Positions 7,728 through 16,377 of a stretch of DNA of 64,000 nt are shown in pieces. Source of the DNA: JBDTSW01 sp963797835 (GTDB lineage: Bacteria > Actinomycetota > Thermoleophilia > Solirubrobacterales > 70-9); assembly GCA_963797835.1 (NCBI GenBank), contig CAWCRN010000027.1, positions 248,001-312,000 of the forward strand, read 5' to 3'. The translations under genes and the position numbers were made by a program. Position 1 is the first letter of the stretch. Each line of letters starts with the position of its first letter. The notes below the pieces were generated by a model. The model saw nothing but the letters and a program-made list of their open reading frames with translations, had not been told where the DNA came from and did not search any database.

Positions 7728-8144
7728 TCAGGCCTCGAGAACGAGCGTCACCGGGCCGTCGTTGACGAGCGCGACGCCCATGCAGGCGCCGAAGACGCCG
7801 CGCTTCGCGCCCAGGCGCTCGCAGAATCGCTCGTAGAGGGGCTCGGCCAGCTCGCCCGGCGCCGCCTCGACGTAGCTCGGGCGGTTGCCCTTGCGAGCGT
7901 CGCCGTAGAGGGTGAACTGGCTGACGCACAGCACCTCGCGGTCGCCGAGCGGCTCGTTCATCCGGCCCTCGGCGTCGTCGAAGATCCGCAGCTTGCGCAC
8001 CCGCTCGGCCAGGCGGTCGGCCTGCTCCGCCGTGTCGGCGCGAGCGACCCCGAGCAGGACCAGCAACCCGGGGCCGATCTGGGCCACGCGCTCGCCCTCG
8101 ACGTCGACGGCCGCCTGGCTCACCCGCTGAACGACGGCCCGCAA
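7728..8144 (-). CDS. dtd: D-aminoacyl-tRNA deacylase Dtd
   Basis: Hydrolyses D-amino acids mis-attached to tRNA. 138 residues, family-normal. It begins MRAVVQRVSQAAVDVEGE from a TTG at 8144 and carries both active-site motifs, SQFTLYGD near residue 77 and NDGPVTLVLEA at the C-terminus (the Gly-cisPro-like region). The TPR gene lies only 6 bp upstream, so the two are probably co-transcribed. A terminator hairpin follows 73 bp after the stop. Confidence 0.94.
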   Translation of the reverse strand: MRAVVQRVSQAAVDVEGERVAQIGPGLLVLLGVARADTAEQADRLAERVRKLRIFDDAEGRMNEPLGDREVLCVSQFTLYGDARKGNRPSYVEAAPGELAEPLYERFCERLGAKRGVFGACMGVALVNDGPVTLVLEA

Positions 8145-8150
8145 GGCGCT

Positions 8151-8525
8151 CTAGGAGGCGGCGCGAAGGCGGTCCCGGTAGAGCCGGTAGTCGCCCCGGT
8201 CGGGCCGCAGGTTGGACGCGAGCGCCAGGTGGTGGCGTGCCCGCTCGCGCTGCCCGCACTTGGTCAGCGCCCGCCCGAGGCAGAAGTGGGCGTAGTCGTC
8301 CACCGGGTGGGTCTCGACGACTGCCTCGAACTCCGCGGCCGCCTCGCCGAAGCGCCGCGAGCGGAAGTAGGCGCGGCCGAGCGCCTCGCGGATCGAGGCC
8401 TTCTCGGGCGCCATCCTCGCCGCCTTTGCCAGCGGCACCGCGGCCTGCGCGAAGTCGCCGGACTCGAGCAGCGCCATCCCTCGCTTGTAGAGGGAGTAGA
8501 GCTCGTTCGACTCGGTTTCAGCCAC
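8151..8525 (-). CDS. Tetratricopeptide-repeat protein
   Basis: About 124 residues, mostly TPR-like helix pairs: GMALLESGDFAQAAVPLAKAA, IREALGRAYFRSRRFGEAA and YAHFCLGRALTKCGQ fit the spacing of three repeats. No catalytic domain or membrane segment. I start it at a GTG at 8525 (VAETESNELYSLYKRG), overlapping the coaBC stop; an upstream ATG at 8558 is possible but extends further into coaBC. It is probably a protein-protein interaction module of unknown partner, sitting between coaBC and dtd. Confidence 0.75.
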   Translation of the reverse strand: MAETESNELYSLYKRGMALLESGDFAQAAVPLAKAARMAPEKASIREALGRAYFRSRRFGEAAAEFEAVVETHPVDDYAHFCLGRALTKCGQRERARHHLALASNLRPDRGDYRLYRDRLRAAS

Positions 8526-9771
8526 GCTTCGAGTGTAGGCCCGAGCGCAAGGCGGCAACGCGATCTAGGATCGCGTCGGCGATATCGGCCTTCGATGCCA
8601 GCGGGACCGTGTGCTCGGCGTCGGCCTCGACGATGGTCACCTCGTTCTCGCCCGAGTCGAACCCGATCTCCGGCCGCGAGACGTCGTTGAACACGATCGC
8701 GTCGAGCCCCTTGCGGGTGAGCTTCTCGCGCGCCCGCGTGATCGCGTCGGCCCCGTGCTCGGCGGCGAACCCCACCAAAGTCTGCTCCGGCGTGCGCTCG
8801 GCCGCGACCCCCGCCAGGACGTCCTCGGTCTCCGTCAGGCGCAGCTCGAGCCCACCGCTGCCCGTGCGTGCGAGCTTGCCCTCGCTCGTCGTCTCCGGGG
8901 TGAAGTCGGCCACAGCCGCCGCCATCACCAGCACATGGCAGGGAGGGAACTCCGCGCGCACCGCGGCGGCCAGCTCGGCCGTGGTCTCGACGTCGATACG
9001 CCTGACACCCGCGGGCTCGGGGAGCGCCACGTTGGCTGCGATCAGGGTCACCTCGGCACCGCGGGCGCGGGCCCGCTCGGCGACGGCCAGCCCCATCCGC
9101 CCGCTCGAGCGGTTGCCGATGAAGCGCACCGGGTCGATCGGCTCACGGGTGCCCCCGGCGGTGACAACCACCCGCAGCCCGTCCCAGGGACCGGACGGCG
9201 AGGGCAGCAGCCCCTCGAGCGCCTCGAGCAGTCGCTCTGGGGCGGGGAGTCGCCCGGTCCCCCACTCCCCGCGCGAGGCGAGCCGGCCGGTGTCGGGCTC
9301 GATCACCTCCACCCCGCGCCCGCGCAGCGTCTCGAGGTTGGCCTGGGTCGAGGCGTCCTCGTACATGCGGTCGTTCATAGCGGGGGCCACCGCCCGCGGC
9401 GCGGTGCAGGCGAGGAAGGAGGTCGTGAGCATCGAGTCGGCCGCGCCCGCGGCGAGCTTCGAGATCGTGTTGGCCGAGGCCGGCGCGACCAGGAAGACGT
9501 CGGCGTTCGCCGCGACCTCCAGGTGCCCGATCGGGTCGTGCTCGGGCACCGAGTCGCCCGGGTAGGCGCCGCGCATCGGGTCGCGCTCGAACTCGTCGGT
9601 GAGCACCGGGGAGCCCACGATGCCCTCGAAGGATGCGGCCCCGACGAATCGCTGCGCCGTCGGCGTCATCACGACGCGCACGCCGTGGCCCGCCTTGGTG
9701 GCCAGGCGCGCGAACTCGAGCGCCTTGTAGGCGGCGATCCCGCCGGTCACCCCGAGGAGGATGCGTGCCAT
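8518..9771 (-). CDS. coaBC: Bifunctional phosphopantothenoylcysteine decarboxylase / phosphopantothenate-cysteine ligase
   Basis: Catalyses two consecutive steps of coenzyme A synthesis. 417 residues. The N-terminal CoaC flavoprotein half has GVTGGIAAYKALEFARL, the active-site His region IGHLEVAANADVFLVAPAS and the substrate motif APAMNDRMYED near residue 130. The C-terminal CoaB half starts near 200 with VVTAGGTREPIDPVRFIGN and SSGRMG, and ends with the nucleotide-binding NDVSRPEIGFDSGENEV region. It follows rpoZ (64 bp gap) in the typical actinobacterial gmk-rpoZ-coaBC order. Confidence 0.95.
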   Translation of the reverse strand: MARILLGVTGGIAAYKALEFARLATKAGHGVRVVMTPTAQRFVGAASFEGIVGSPVLTDEFERDPMRGAYPGDSVPEHDPIGHLEVAANADVFLVAPASANTISKLAAGAADSMLTTSFLACTAPRAVAPAMNDRMYEDASTQANLETLRGRGVEVIEPDTGRLASRGEWGTGRLPAPERLLEALEGLLPSPSGPWDGLRVVVTAGGTREPIDPVRFIGNRSSGRMGLAVAERARARGAEVTLIAANVALPEPAGVRRIDVETTAELAAAVRAEFPPCHVLVMAAAVADFTPETTSEGKLARTGSGGLELRLTETEDVLAGVAAERTPEQTLVGFAAEHGADAITRAREKLTRKGLDAIVFNDVSRPEIGFDSGENEVTIVEADAEHTVPLASKADIADAILDRVAALRSGLHSKRG

Positions 9772-9835
9772 GCCTCAGATGCTACGCCGCGCGGTTCCTC
9801 GAAAACGGGCGCGGTCGCCCGCGCGAGCGGCGGCG

Positions 9836-10066
9836 CTAGACCCGATACTCGTACTTGATCTTGCCCTGTGCGAGCTCCTCGAGCGCGATGGTGATGTAGT
9901 TGCCGGTGGCGGTCTCGACCATCGGCGGCGTGTACTCCTCGTAGGAGCCCTCGCCGAGCGCGCGGTAGTAGCTGTTCAGCTGCCGCGCCCGCTTGGCGGC
10001 TACCAGGACCGCGGCGTAGTGGGAGTCGGTCTTGTCAAGGAGCTTGTCGACACGTGGCTTGATCAT
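9836..10066 (-). CDS. rpoZ: DNA-directed RNA polymerase omega subunit
   Basis: 76-residue omega subunit that helps assemble RNA polymerase. I start at the ATG at 10066 (MIKPRVDKLLDKTDSHYAAV); a longer in-frame start further upstream would overlap gmk with non-homologous sequence. The conserved helix VLVAAKRARQLNSYY is at residues 21-35. The tail ITIALEELAQGKIKYEYRV is typical of actinobacterial omega. It lies 34 bp downstream of gmk, as usual. Confidence 0.93.
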   Translation of the reverse strand: MIKPRVDKLLDKTDSHYAAVLVAAKRARQLNSYYRALGEGSYEEYTPPMVETATGNYITIALEELAQGKIKYEYRV

Positions 10067-10100
10067 CGGCGGATGATTGTAGTGGGGCGGCGGGCCGGGC

Positions 10101-10667
10101 TCAGCCGAGCTCCGAGCGCACGATCCGCTCCAGCTCGGCCGCGGCGGCCCCGACGTCATCGTTCACGATCACGTGGCCGAACTCCTGCTGGGCCTCCAGC
10201 TCCTGCTTCGCAGTCTCCAGCCGCCGCTCGATCGCCCCATCGGAATCGGTGCCACGCCCCGCCAGCCGCTCGCGCAGAACCGACGGATCGGGCGGAGCGA
10301 TGAAGATCAGGACCGCGTGCTCGGGCAGGGCGGCACGCACCTGGCGCGCGCCCTGGACCTCGATCTCCAGGACGAGCGAGGTCCCCTCGGCCAGGCCCCG
10401 CTCGACCTCCGATCGCAGCGTTCCGTACCGGTTCCCCGAGAAGGTGGCGTGCTCCAGGAAGTCCCCGGCGTCCGCGCGCGCGGCGAACTCCTCCGGCGAC
10501 AGGAAGTGGTACTCGCGCCCGTCCTCCTCACCCTCCCGCGGCTCCCGCGTGGTCGCCGAGGTGGAAAGCTCGAGGTCATCGACCCGTCCCAGGAGCGCGG
10601 AGATCAGCGTCCCTTTCCCCACCCCGGAGGGGCCGGTGATCACGAAGACCTTCGCCATGTCGCTCAT
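10101..10667 (-). CDS. gmk: Guanylate kinase
   Basis: Phosphorylates GMP to GDP. 188 residues. P-loop GPSGVGKGTL at residues 13-22, the GMP-binding TSATTREPREGEEDGREYHF near 40-60, and the lid/nucleotide segment IFIAPPDPSVLRERLAGRG. The start may be either ATG at 10667 (MSDMAKVF) or 10658; both leave the P-loop in place. Flanked by rpoZ downstream and mihF upstream, the standard actinobacterial arrangement. Confidence 0.95.
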   Translation of the reverse strand: MSDMAKVFVITGPSGVGKGTLISALLGRVDDLELSTSATTREPREGEEDGREYHFLSPEEFAARADAGDFLEHATFSGNRYGTLRSEVERGLAEGTSLVLEIEVQGARQVRAALPEHAVLIFIAPPDPSVLRERLAGRGTDSDGAIERRLETAKQELEAQQEFGHVIVNDDVGAAAAELERIVRSELG

Positions 10668-10945
10668 CCTGCCCCATGGAGGGGCGGGAACCGCCGATCT
10701 CTCCCCGCCGCTTCCGCTGCGCTACCCGCGCATCTGTCGCATGGGTGTCGCTATTCGCCATCGAGGCGACCGGCGCAGCCGTATTCCGGGCCCGGGTGCA
10801 GCGCCACCCGCTATGGCAGGTCGAAGACGCGGCGAGCGTTTCCGGCATGTGGCCCTCGTGCTCCAGGACATCCGGCTCGAGCGGGTCCGATTCCGACACG
10901 CGTGACTACCCGGCCGAGGCGGGTTTCAGCCGGTGGCGCGCACGG
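10668..10945. other. Non-coding or unassigned gap between mihF and gmk
   Basis: 278 bp. Open frames exist on both strands, but none shows a family signature or composition like the neighbours. The minus-strand frame starting at 10899 reads low-complexity Arg/Ser text and runs into gmk. Near 10905-10945 there are GC-rich inverted stretches that could end mihF transcription, without a T run. In many actinobacteria gmk follows mihF closely, so the gap is slightly unusual. Confidence 0.4.
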
Positions 10946-11278
10946 CTACCGCTGAAGCATGTGCACCAGCTCGGCGCGCTGGCGCTCGGAGAGGCCGCCG
11001 ATCGTCTTCGACGGCGAGATGCGGCACTGGGAGAGGATCTTGTTCGCCTTGACGCGCCCGTACTTCGGGACCGCGAGAATCATGTCGAAGGCCTTCGCGG
11101 AGAGCACGTACTCGGGCGGGTCGAGCAGGAGCTTCTGGATCTGGACCTTCCCGGCCTTGAGGTCGCGCTTGAGCTTGGCGCGAGCGGTCCGGATCTCGTT
11201 CGCCTTGTTGAGGGCCCTCATCCTCTGCTCGCTGGTCCTTTCGGGGACGGCGGCGGAGGTGTCGACGGGAGGGGCCAT
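10946..11278 (-). CDS. mihF: Actinobacterial integration host factor mIHF
   Basis: 110-residue nucleoid-associated DNA-binding protein, unrelated in fold to E. coli IHF. The sequence ALNKANEIRTARAKLKRDLK leads into the helix-two-turn-helix core: AKAFDMILAVPKYGRVKANK, then ISPSKTIGGLSERQRAELV. The length and position before gmk match the actinobacterial family. A near-consensus promoter lies directly upstream with only 12 bp between its -10 box and the ATG, so the mRNA may be leaderless. Confidence 0.94.
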   Translation of the reverse strand: MAPPVDTSAAVPERTSEQRMRALNKANEIRTARAKLKRDLKAGKVQIQKLLLDPPEYVLSAKAFDMILAVPKYGRVKANKILSQCRISPSKTIGGLSERQRAELVHMLQR

Positions 11279-11290
11279 CGGGCGGCGGCG

Positions 11291-11318
11291 ATTATACGTG
11301 CGGCTGGCCTGCGCGCAA
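11291..11318 (-). promoter_or_regulatory. Sigma-70-type promoter of mihF
   Basis: Minus strand: -35 TTGCGC at 11318-11313, a 16-bp spacer, then a perfect -10 TATAAT at 11296-11291. The ATG of mihF starts 12 bp after the -10 box, which places the expected transcription start at or within a few bases of the start codon. That implies a leaderless or nearly leaderless message. It also means mihF-gmk-rpoZ can be transcribed independently of the upstream pyr operon. Confidence 0.75.
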
Positions 11319-11394
11319 GGGTCATTTGCGGCTTTTTTGCGAAATTCGCTTCGACCTCAGGTTGAGGTCGACACGCCGTCGGGTCCCGCCGAGG

Positions 11395-12303
11395 TCAGCT
11401 GTTCGCGGATTTTGCGGCGACCGGGGACGGGCGGCCGAGCTCCGCCGCCAGCTCGCGGCGGACCCGTTCCCCGGCCGCCGGATCGCGAAACGAGGCGGTG
11501 CCGACCGCCACCGCGGTTGCTCCGGTCGCCAGGAACTCGGCGGCATGGACCCCGGACTCGATACCGCCCATCCCGATCACCGGGATCGAGACGGCGCTCG
11601 CCACTCGACCCACCTGGTGCAGCGCGACCGGCCGCACCGCCGGCCCGGAGAGCCCGCCGCTCCCGGCGCCGAGCCACGGTTCGCGGCCGCCCGGCGAGAT
11701 CGCCACCGCCTTCAGGGTGTTGATCAGCGACACCGCGTCGGCTCCCCCCTCCTCCGCGGCCACCGCCACCGCGGCGGGATCGGCGACGTTCGGCGTCAGC
11801 TTCACGATCAGTGGCCTCTCCGTCAGCGGGCGCAGCTCCCGCAGCAGTGCGAGGGTCTCGCCGGGCTCCTCGCCGACGATCAGGCCGGACTTGACGTTCG
11901 GGCACGACACGTTCAGTTCGATGCCGGCGACCTCGTCGCGCGAGCCGACCCCCTCCACCAGCCGCGTGAACTCCTGGCGGCTCGTCCCCATCACCGAGAC
12001 GATCAGCGGCACCGGCAGCTCAGCGAGCTGGGGAAGGTCGGAGGCGAGGAAGCCGTCGAGGCCCTTGTTGGGGAGCCCGATCGAGTTGATCATGCCGCTC
12101 GGCGTCTCATAGAGGCGCGGTGGCGGATTACCCGCGCGCGGCTCGGGGGTGATCGTCTTCGAGACGAACGCCGAGAACGGGAAGCGCTCACCGACGGCGT
12201 CGCCGAACGCGCGCCGGGCGGCGATCGCGTCGAACGTACCGCTGCCGTTCAGCACCGGATGCTCGAGCGGGATCCCGCAGAGGTCGAGCGGCTGGTGCGT
12301 CAC
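11395..12303 (-). CDS. pyrD: Dihydroorotate dehydrogenase, catalytic subunit (class 1B)
   Basis: FMN-dependent oxidation of dihydroorotate to orotate. About 302 residues from a GTG at 12303 (VTHQPLDLCGIPLEHPVLNG) that overlaps the pyrK stop. Substrate-binding motif NSIGLPNKGLD near residue 75, catalytic Cys in ELNVSCPNVKSG near 130, FMN/phosphate loop VIGMGGIESG near 250. Paired with pyrK, so it is the NAD-linked class 1B type rather than the membrane quinone-linked class 2. No pyrF follows; the next gene is mihF. Confidence 0.94.
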   Translation of the reverse strand: MTHQPLDLCGIPLEHPVLNGSGTFDAIAARRAFGDAVGERFPFSAFVSKTITPEPRAGNPPPRLYETPSGMINSIGLPNKGLDGFLASDLPQLAELPVPLIVSVMGTSRQEFTRLVEGVGSRDEVAGIELNVSCPNVKSGLIVGEEPGETLALLRELRPLTERPLIVKLTPNVADPAAVAVAAEEGGADAVSLINTLKAVAISPGGREPWLGAGSGGLSGPAVRPVALHQVGRVASAVSIPVIGMGGIESGVHAAEFLATGATAVAVGTASFRDPAAGERVRRELAAELGRPSPVAAKSANS

Positions 12304-13151
12304 CGGTGCCCCGCCCCAGCCACGAGTGCCGTCTCGATCTCCTCCGCTCGCACGACCGGTCCGTCGACGCACAGGCGCATGTAGCCGCCCTCGGCCAGCG
12401 GCACCGCGCACCCGAAGCAGGCCCCGTAGCCGCACGCCATCGGCGCCTCCATCGCGAGCTCCGCCGCGACCCCGTGCTCGGCGCACAGGGTGCGCACCGC
12501 CTCCAGCATCGCCGGCGGGCCGCAGGCATAGACCACCGCGGAGGGCGCGTCGTCGCCCGCCAGCAGGACCGCCAAGAGGTCGGTGACATAGCCGCGGTGG
12601 CCGGCGTGTCCATCCTCGCTGGCGAGGCGCGTCTCCTCGCACCCGAACAGCTCCTCCACGCCACCCGAGTGCTCGCGGTCGCGAAAGCCCAGCAGTACCC
12701 GCTGCGGGACGCCCGCCCGCTCCAGCCGGCGGCGCAGGATCGCGAGCGGGGCGATCCCGATCCCGCCGCCCACGAGGATCGCCCCGGCGGCACCACCGGA
12801 GACCTCCTGCGGCGCTGAGAACGGGCGGCCCAGCGGGCCGGTCACGAACAGACCATCCCCTTCCTCGAGCGCGGCGAGGCGCGAGGTCCCGGGTCCGACC
12901 GCCTCGACCAGGAAGTCGAGCCGGACGCCGCCGCGCGACTCCTCGGCGGCCGCCACCGAGAACGCCCGCGGCAGGAACGGCCGCCCGTCGCCGGAGCCCC
13001 ACCCGCTGGCAGCGGCGAGCATGTAGAACTGCCCGGCTTCGGGGGTGGGCCCCTCGGCGTCGAGCGCCGAGAAGATCCGATAGCCGCCGGAGGCCCGGTT
13101 GGAGACCACCTCGAGCTCGCGCCTCGCCGGCGGCGCCTCTACGCGCGTCAC
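12300..13151 (-). CDS. pyrK: Dihydroorotate dehydrogenase electron-transfer subunit PyrK
   Basis: FAD and [2Fe-2S] subunit that passes electrons from PyrD to NAD. About 283 residues from a GTG at 13151 (VTRVEAPPARRELEVVS), overlapping the carB stop by 4 bp. FAD-binding region GRPFLPRAFSVAAAEES near residue 60, NAD-binding ILVGGGIGIAPL near 135. The cluster-binding cysteines are in ACGYGACFGCAVPL, with a fourth in RLCVDGP near the C-terminus. The presence of this gene decides the class of PyrD. Confidence 0.92.
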   Translation of the reverse strand: MTRVEAPPARRELEVVSNRASGGYRIFSALDAEGPTPEAGQFYMLAAASGWGSGDGRPFLPRAFSVAAAEESRGGVRLDFLVEAVGPGTSRLAALEEGDGLFVTGPLGRPFSAPQEVSGGAAGAILVGGGIGIAPLAILRRRLERAGVPQRVLLGFRDREHSGGVEELFGCEETRLASEDGHAGHRGYVTDLLAVLLAGDDAPSAVVYACGPPAMLEAVRTLCAEHGVAAELAMEAPMACGYGACFGCAVPLAEGGYMRLCVDGPVVRAEEIETALVAGAGHR

Positions 13152-16100
13152 GCGCCCTCGCCCGCGAGCTCTGAGCTCCGCGCTGTGACGTCCCCGTGCA
13201 GCTCCTGCAGCGAGATCGGCTCCGCCCCGCCCTGGCGAGCGGCGGCGATAGCCCGCGTCGCCGCGGAGGCGCCGGTGAGCGTGGTGATGCAGGGGATGCC
13301 CCGCTTGGTCGCGGCCGAGCGGATCTCGTAGCCGTCGGCCCGGGCGCCGCGGCCGGTCGGGGTGTTGATCACGAGGTCCACGGTGCCGTCGCGGATGTAG
13401 TCGACGACGTGCGGCGAGCCCTCGGCGATCTTGTTGATCGAGCGGACCGGCACCCCCATCCGCGAGATCGCCTGCGCGGTCCCGACGGTGGCGATGATGT
13501 CGAAGCCGACGTCGTGGAAGCGCGCCGCCAGCTGGGTCGCGGCCGCCTTGTCGGTGTCGGTGACCGTGATGAACACCGTGCCCTCCGTGGGGAGGGCGAC
13601 CCCCGCCGCGGCCTGGGCCTTGCCGAACGCCGTCGGGAAGTCGTGCGCGATGCCCATCACCTCGCCGGTCGACTTCATCTCCGGCCCGAGCACGGCGTCG
13701 GCCCCGGCGAAGCGGGCGAACGGGAGCACGGCCTCCTTCACCGACACGTGGCCGTTGTGCATCGTCGGGAGCTCCTGGTCCGCGATGGACTCGCCCAGCA
13801 TCAGCTTGCAGGCGATCTTCGCCAGCGGAGCCCCGATCGCCTTGGAGACGAACGGGACAGTGCGCGAGGCCCGCGGGTTGGCCTCGATCACGTGAAGCTT
13901 GCCCGCGGCCACCGCGTACTGGATGTTGATCAGGCCGATGACCCCCAGCTCGAGCGCGATGCGCCGCGTCGTCTCGGCTATCTCCTCGAGCATGTCGGCG
14001 CCGAGGCTCATCGGCGGGATCACGCAGGCCGAGTCGCCGGAGTGGACCCCGGCCTCCTCCACGTGCTGCATGATCCCGGCGACCGCCACGTCGGCGCCAT
14101 CGGCCAGCGCGTCGACGTCCACCTCGATGGCGTCCTCGAGGAAGCGGTCGAGCAGCAGGGGGTGCTCCTGGTCGGCCTTGACGTTGGCCTCGAGATAGGC
14201 CGAGAGGTCGTCGATCGAGTAGCAGATCTCCATCGCCCTGCCGCCGAGCACGTACGAGGGGCGGACCAGGAGCGGGAAGCCGACGTCCTCGGCGATGACG
14301 AGCGCCTCCTCCGCCGAGAGCGCGGTGCCGTAGGGCGGGTGCGCCATGCCGAGCCGGCGCAGCAGCGCCCCGAAGCGGCCACGGTCCTCGGCGAGGTCGA
14401 TCGCGTCCACCGGCGTCCCGAGGAGCGGCACCCCCGCCTCCTCGAGCGCCCCGGCCAGGCGCAGCGGCGTCTGTCCTCCGAACTGGACGATGACGCCCTC
14501 GGGGCGCTCGACCTCGACCACGGCCAGCACGTCCTCGGCGGTGAGCGGCTCGAAGTAGAGGCGGTCGGAGGTGTCGTAGTCGGTCGAGACCGTCTCCGGG
14601 TTGCAGTTGATCATCACCGCGTCGCGGCCCGACTCCCGCACCGTCATCGCGGCGTGCACGCAGCAATAGTCGAACTCGATGCCCTGCCCGATCCGGTTGG
14701 GCCCGGCGCCGAGGATCACGACCGAGTCGCGGTCGCCCCTCTCAACCTCACCCACGAGGAATGAGCGCCCCGGCACCCCCGCAGGCGAAGCCGAGGAGGT
14801 GGCCGGAGTTGTTCGCTCGTGGCCCGAGTAGAAGTACGGCGTTCGCGCCTCGAACTCGGCGGCGCAGGTGTCCACCGACTTGAACGTGCGCTCCAGGCCG
14901 TCGGTGCCGTCGCCCTCGGTCGCCAGCGCCTGCAGCTCGCGCAGGAACCACGGGTCGATCGAGGTACGGCGGTGCACCTCCTCCACCTCCACCCCGCGGT
15001 GGAACGCCTCGGCGATCAGGTCGAAGCGGTCGGAGCTGGGCGTCTCGAGCCTCGCGAGCAGCTCGTCGGTGTCGGCGGGAGGCGAGGGCGCCGAGTCCAG
15101 CTCGCGCGAGCGCATCGCCTTCGCGAAGGACTCGCGGAAGGTGCGCCCGATCGACATCACCTCGCCGACGGACTTCATGTGGGTGGTCAGCTCGCCCTCG
15201 GCGCCGGGGAACTTCTCGAACGCGAACCGCGGCACCTTGGTGACGACGTAGTCGATCGTGGGCTCGAACGAGGCCGGCGTCGCCCGGGTGATGTCGTTCG
15301 GGATCTCCTCCAGCGCGTAGCCCACAGCCAGGCGGGCGGCGATCTTGGCGATCGGGAAGCCCGTCGCCTTCGAGGCCAGCGCAGACGACCGCGACACGCG
15401 CGGGTTCATCTCGATGACGACGATCTCGCCGGACTCGGGGTTGACGGCGAACTGCACGTTCGAGCCGCCGGTCTCGACCCCCACGGCGCGGATCACGGCG
15501 AGCGCCTGGTTTCGCAGCTCCTGGTAGAGGTGGTCGGTGAGCGTCTGCGCCGGCGCGACGGTGACCGAGTCCCCGGTGTGGACGCCCATCGGGTCGACGT
15601 TCTCGATCGAGCAGATGACGACGACGTTGTCGTTTCGGTCGCGCATCACCTCCAACTCGAACTCGCCCCACCCCAGCACCGACTCCTCCACCAGCACCTG
15701 GTTGATCGGGCTGGCGGCGAGGCCCTCGGAGACGACGCCCAGCAGCTCGGTCTCGGTGTGCCCCGCGCCACCGCCCTGACCGCCGAGCGTGAACGCGGGC
15801 CGCACGATCGCGGGCAGCTTGATCTCGCCCGAGGCCAGGCCCTTCTCCACCTCGGAGACCGACGTGACGATCGTCGACCACGGGACCCGAAGCCCGGCCC
15901 CCTCCATCGTCTCGCGGAAGGCCTCGCGGTCCTCGGCCCGGTGGATGGCCTCGTAGTCGGCGCCGATCAGCTCCACCCCGAAGCGCTCGAGGACGCCGTC
16001 GTCGTGGAGCGCCTTGGCGAGGTTCAGGGCCGTCTGTCCGCCGAGGGTCGGCAGCAGCGCGTCGGGGCGTTCGCGGGCGACGATCGCGGCCACGGAGTCC

Positions 16101-16312
16101 GGCGTGAGCGGCTCGACGTAGGTGCGGTCGGCGAACTCGGGGTCGGTCATGATCGTCGCCGGGTTCGAGTTGACGAGGACGACCTCGTAGCCCTCCTCGC
16201 GCAGCACCTTGCAGGCCTGCACGCCCGAGTAGTCGAACTCGGCGGCCTGCCCGATCACGATCGGCCCCGAGCCGATCAGCATGATCTTGTGGATGTCGTC
16301 GCGCCTAGGCAT
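13148..16312 (-). CDS. carB: Carbamoyl-phosphate synthase large subunit
   Basis: Makes carbamoyl phosphate for pyrimidine and arginine synthesis with CarA. 1054 residues, uninterrupted. Two homologous ATP-grasp halves: the first starts KIMLIGSGPIVIGQAAEFDYS, the second VVILGAGPNRIGQGIEFDYCC near residue 550. Each is followed by a metal/ATP site (IEMNPRVSRSSALASKATG and VIEANPRASRTVPFVSKAIG). The C-terminal allosteric MGS-like domain (GTVFITVTDTDK onward) is present. It sits directly after carA in the pyr operon. Confidence 0.97.
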   Translation of the reverse strand: MPRRDDIHKIMLIGSGPIVIGQAAEFDYSGVQACKVLREEGYEVVLVNSNPATIMTDPEFADRTYVEPLTPDSVAAIVARERPDALLPTLGGQTALNLAKALHDDGVLERFGVELIGADYEAIHRAEDREAFRETMEGAGLRVPWSTIVTSVSEVEKGLASGEIKLPAIVRPAFTLGGQGGGAGHTETELLGVVSEGLAASPINQVLVEESVLGWGEFELEVMRDRNDNVVVICSIENVDPMGVHTGDSVTVAPAQTLTDHLYQELRNQALAVIRAVGVETGGSNVQFAVNPESGEIVVIEMNPRVSRSSALASKATGFPIAKIAARLAVGYALEEIPNDITRATPASFEPTIDYVVTKVPRFAFEKFPGAEGELTTHMKSVGEVMSIGRTFRESFAKAMRSRELDSAPSPPADTDELLARLETPSSDRFDLIAEAFHRGVEVEEVHRRTSIDPWFLRELQALATEGDGTDGLERTFKSVDTCAAEFEARTPYFYSGHERTTPATSSASPAGVPGRSFLVGEVERGDRDSVVILGAGPNRIGQGIEFDYCCVHAAMTVRESGRDAVMINCNPETVSTDYDTSDRLYFEPLTAEDVLAVVEVERPEGVIVQFGGQTPLRLAGALEEAGVPLLGTPVDAIDLAEDRGRFGALLRRLGMAHPPYGTALSAEEALVIAEDVGFPLLVRPSYVLGGRAMEICYSIDDLSAYLEANVKADQEHPLLLDRFLEDAIEVDVDALADGADVAVAGIMQHVEEAGVHSGDSACVIPPMSLGADMLEEIAETTRRIALELGVIGLINIQYAVAAGKLHVIEANPRASRTVPFVSKAIGAPLAKIACKLMLGESIADQELPTMHNGHVSVKEAVLPFARFAGADAVLGPEMKSTGEVMGIAHDFPTAFGKAQAAAGVALPTEGTVFITVTDTDKAAATQLAARFHDVGFDIIATVGTAQAISRMGVPVRSINKIAEGSPHVVDYIRDGTVDLVINTPTGRGARADGYEIRSAATKRGIPCITTLTGASAATRAIAAARQGGAEPISLQELHGDVTARSSELAGEGA

Positions 16313-16377
16313 CCGAGGGCTTCTTCACCGCGGATGCCGTCTGGTCGCCTGTCGAAGATCAGCGGCGGTCAGCTCGC

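Noticed and set aside
10576..10899. Minus-strand open frame between mihF and gmk
   Set aside because: No family resemblance, low-complexity Arg/Ser content, and it runs into gmk in another frame.
12300..14666. 788-codon minus-strand open frame covering pyrK and half of carB
   Set aside because: Only the last 283 codons (pyrK) have homology; the rest is a shadow frame of carB, so the GTG at 13151 is used.
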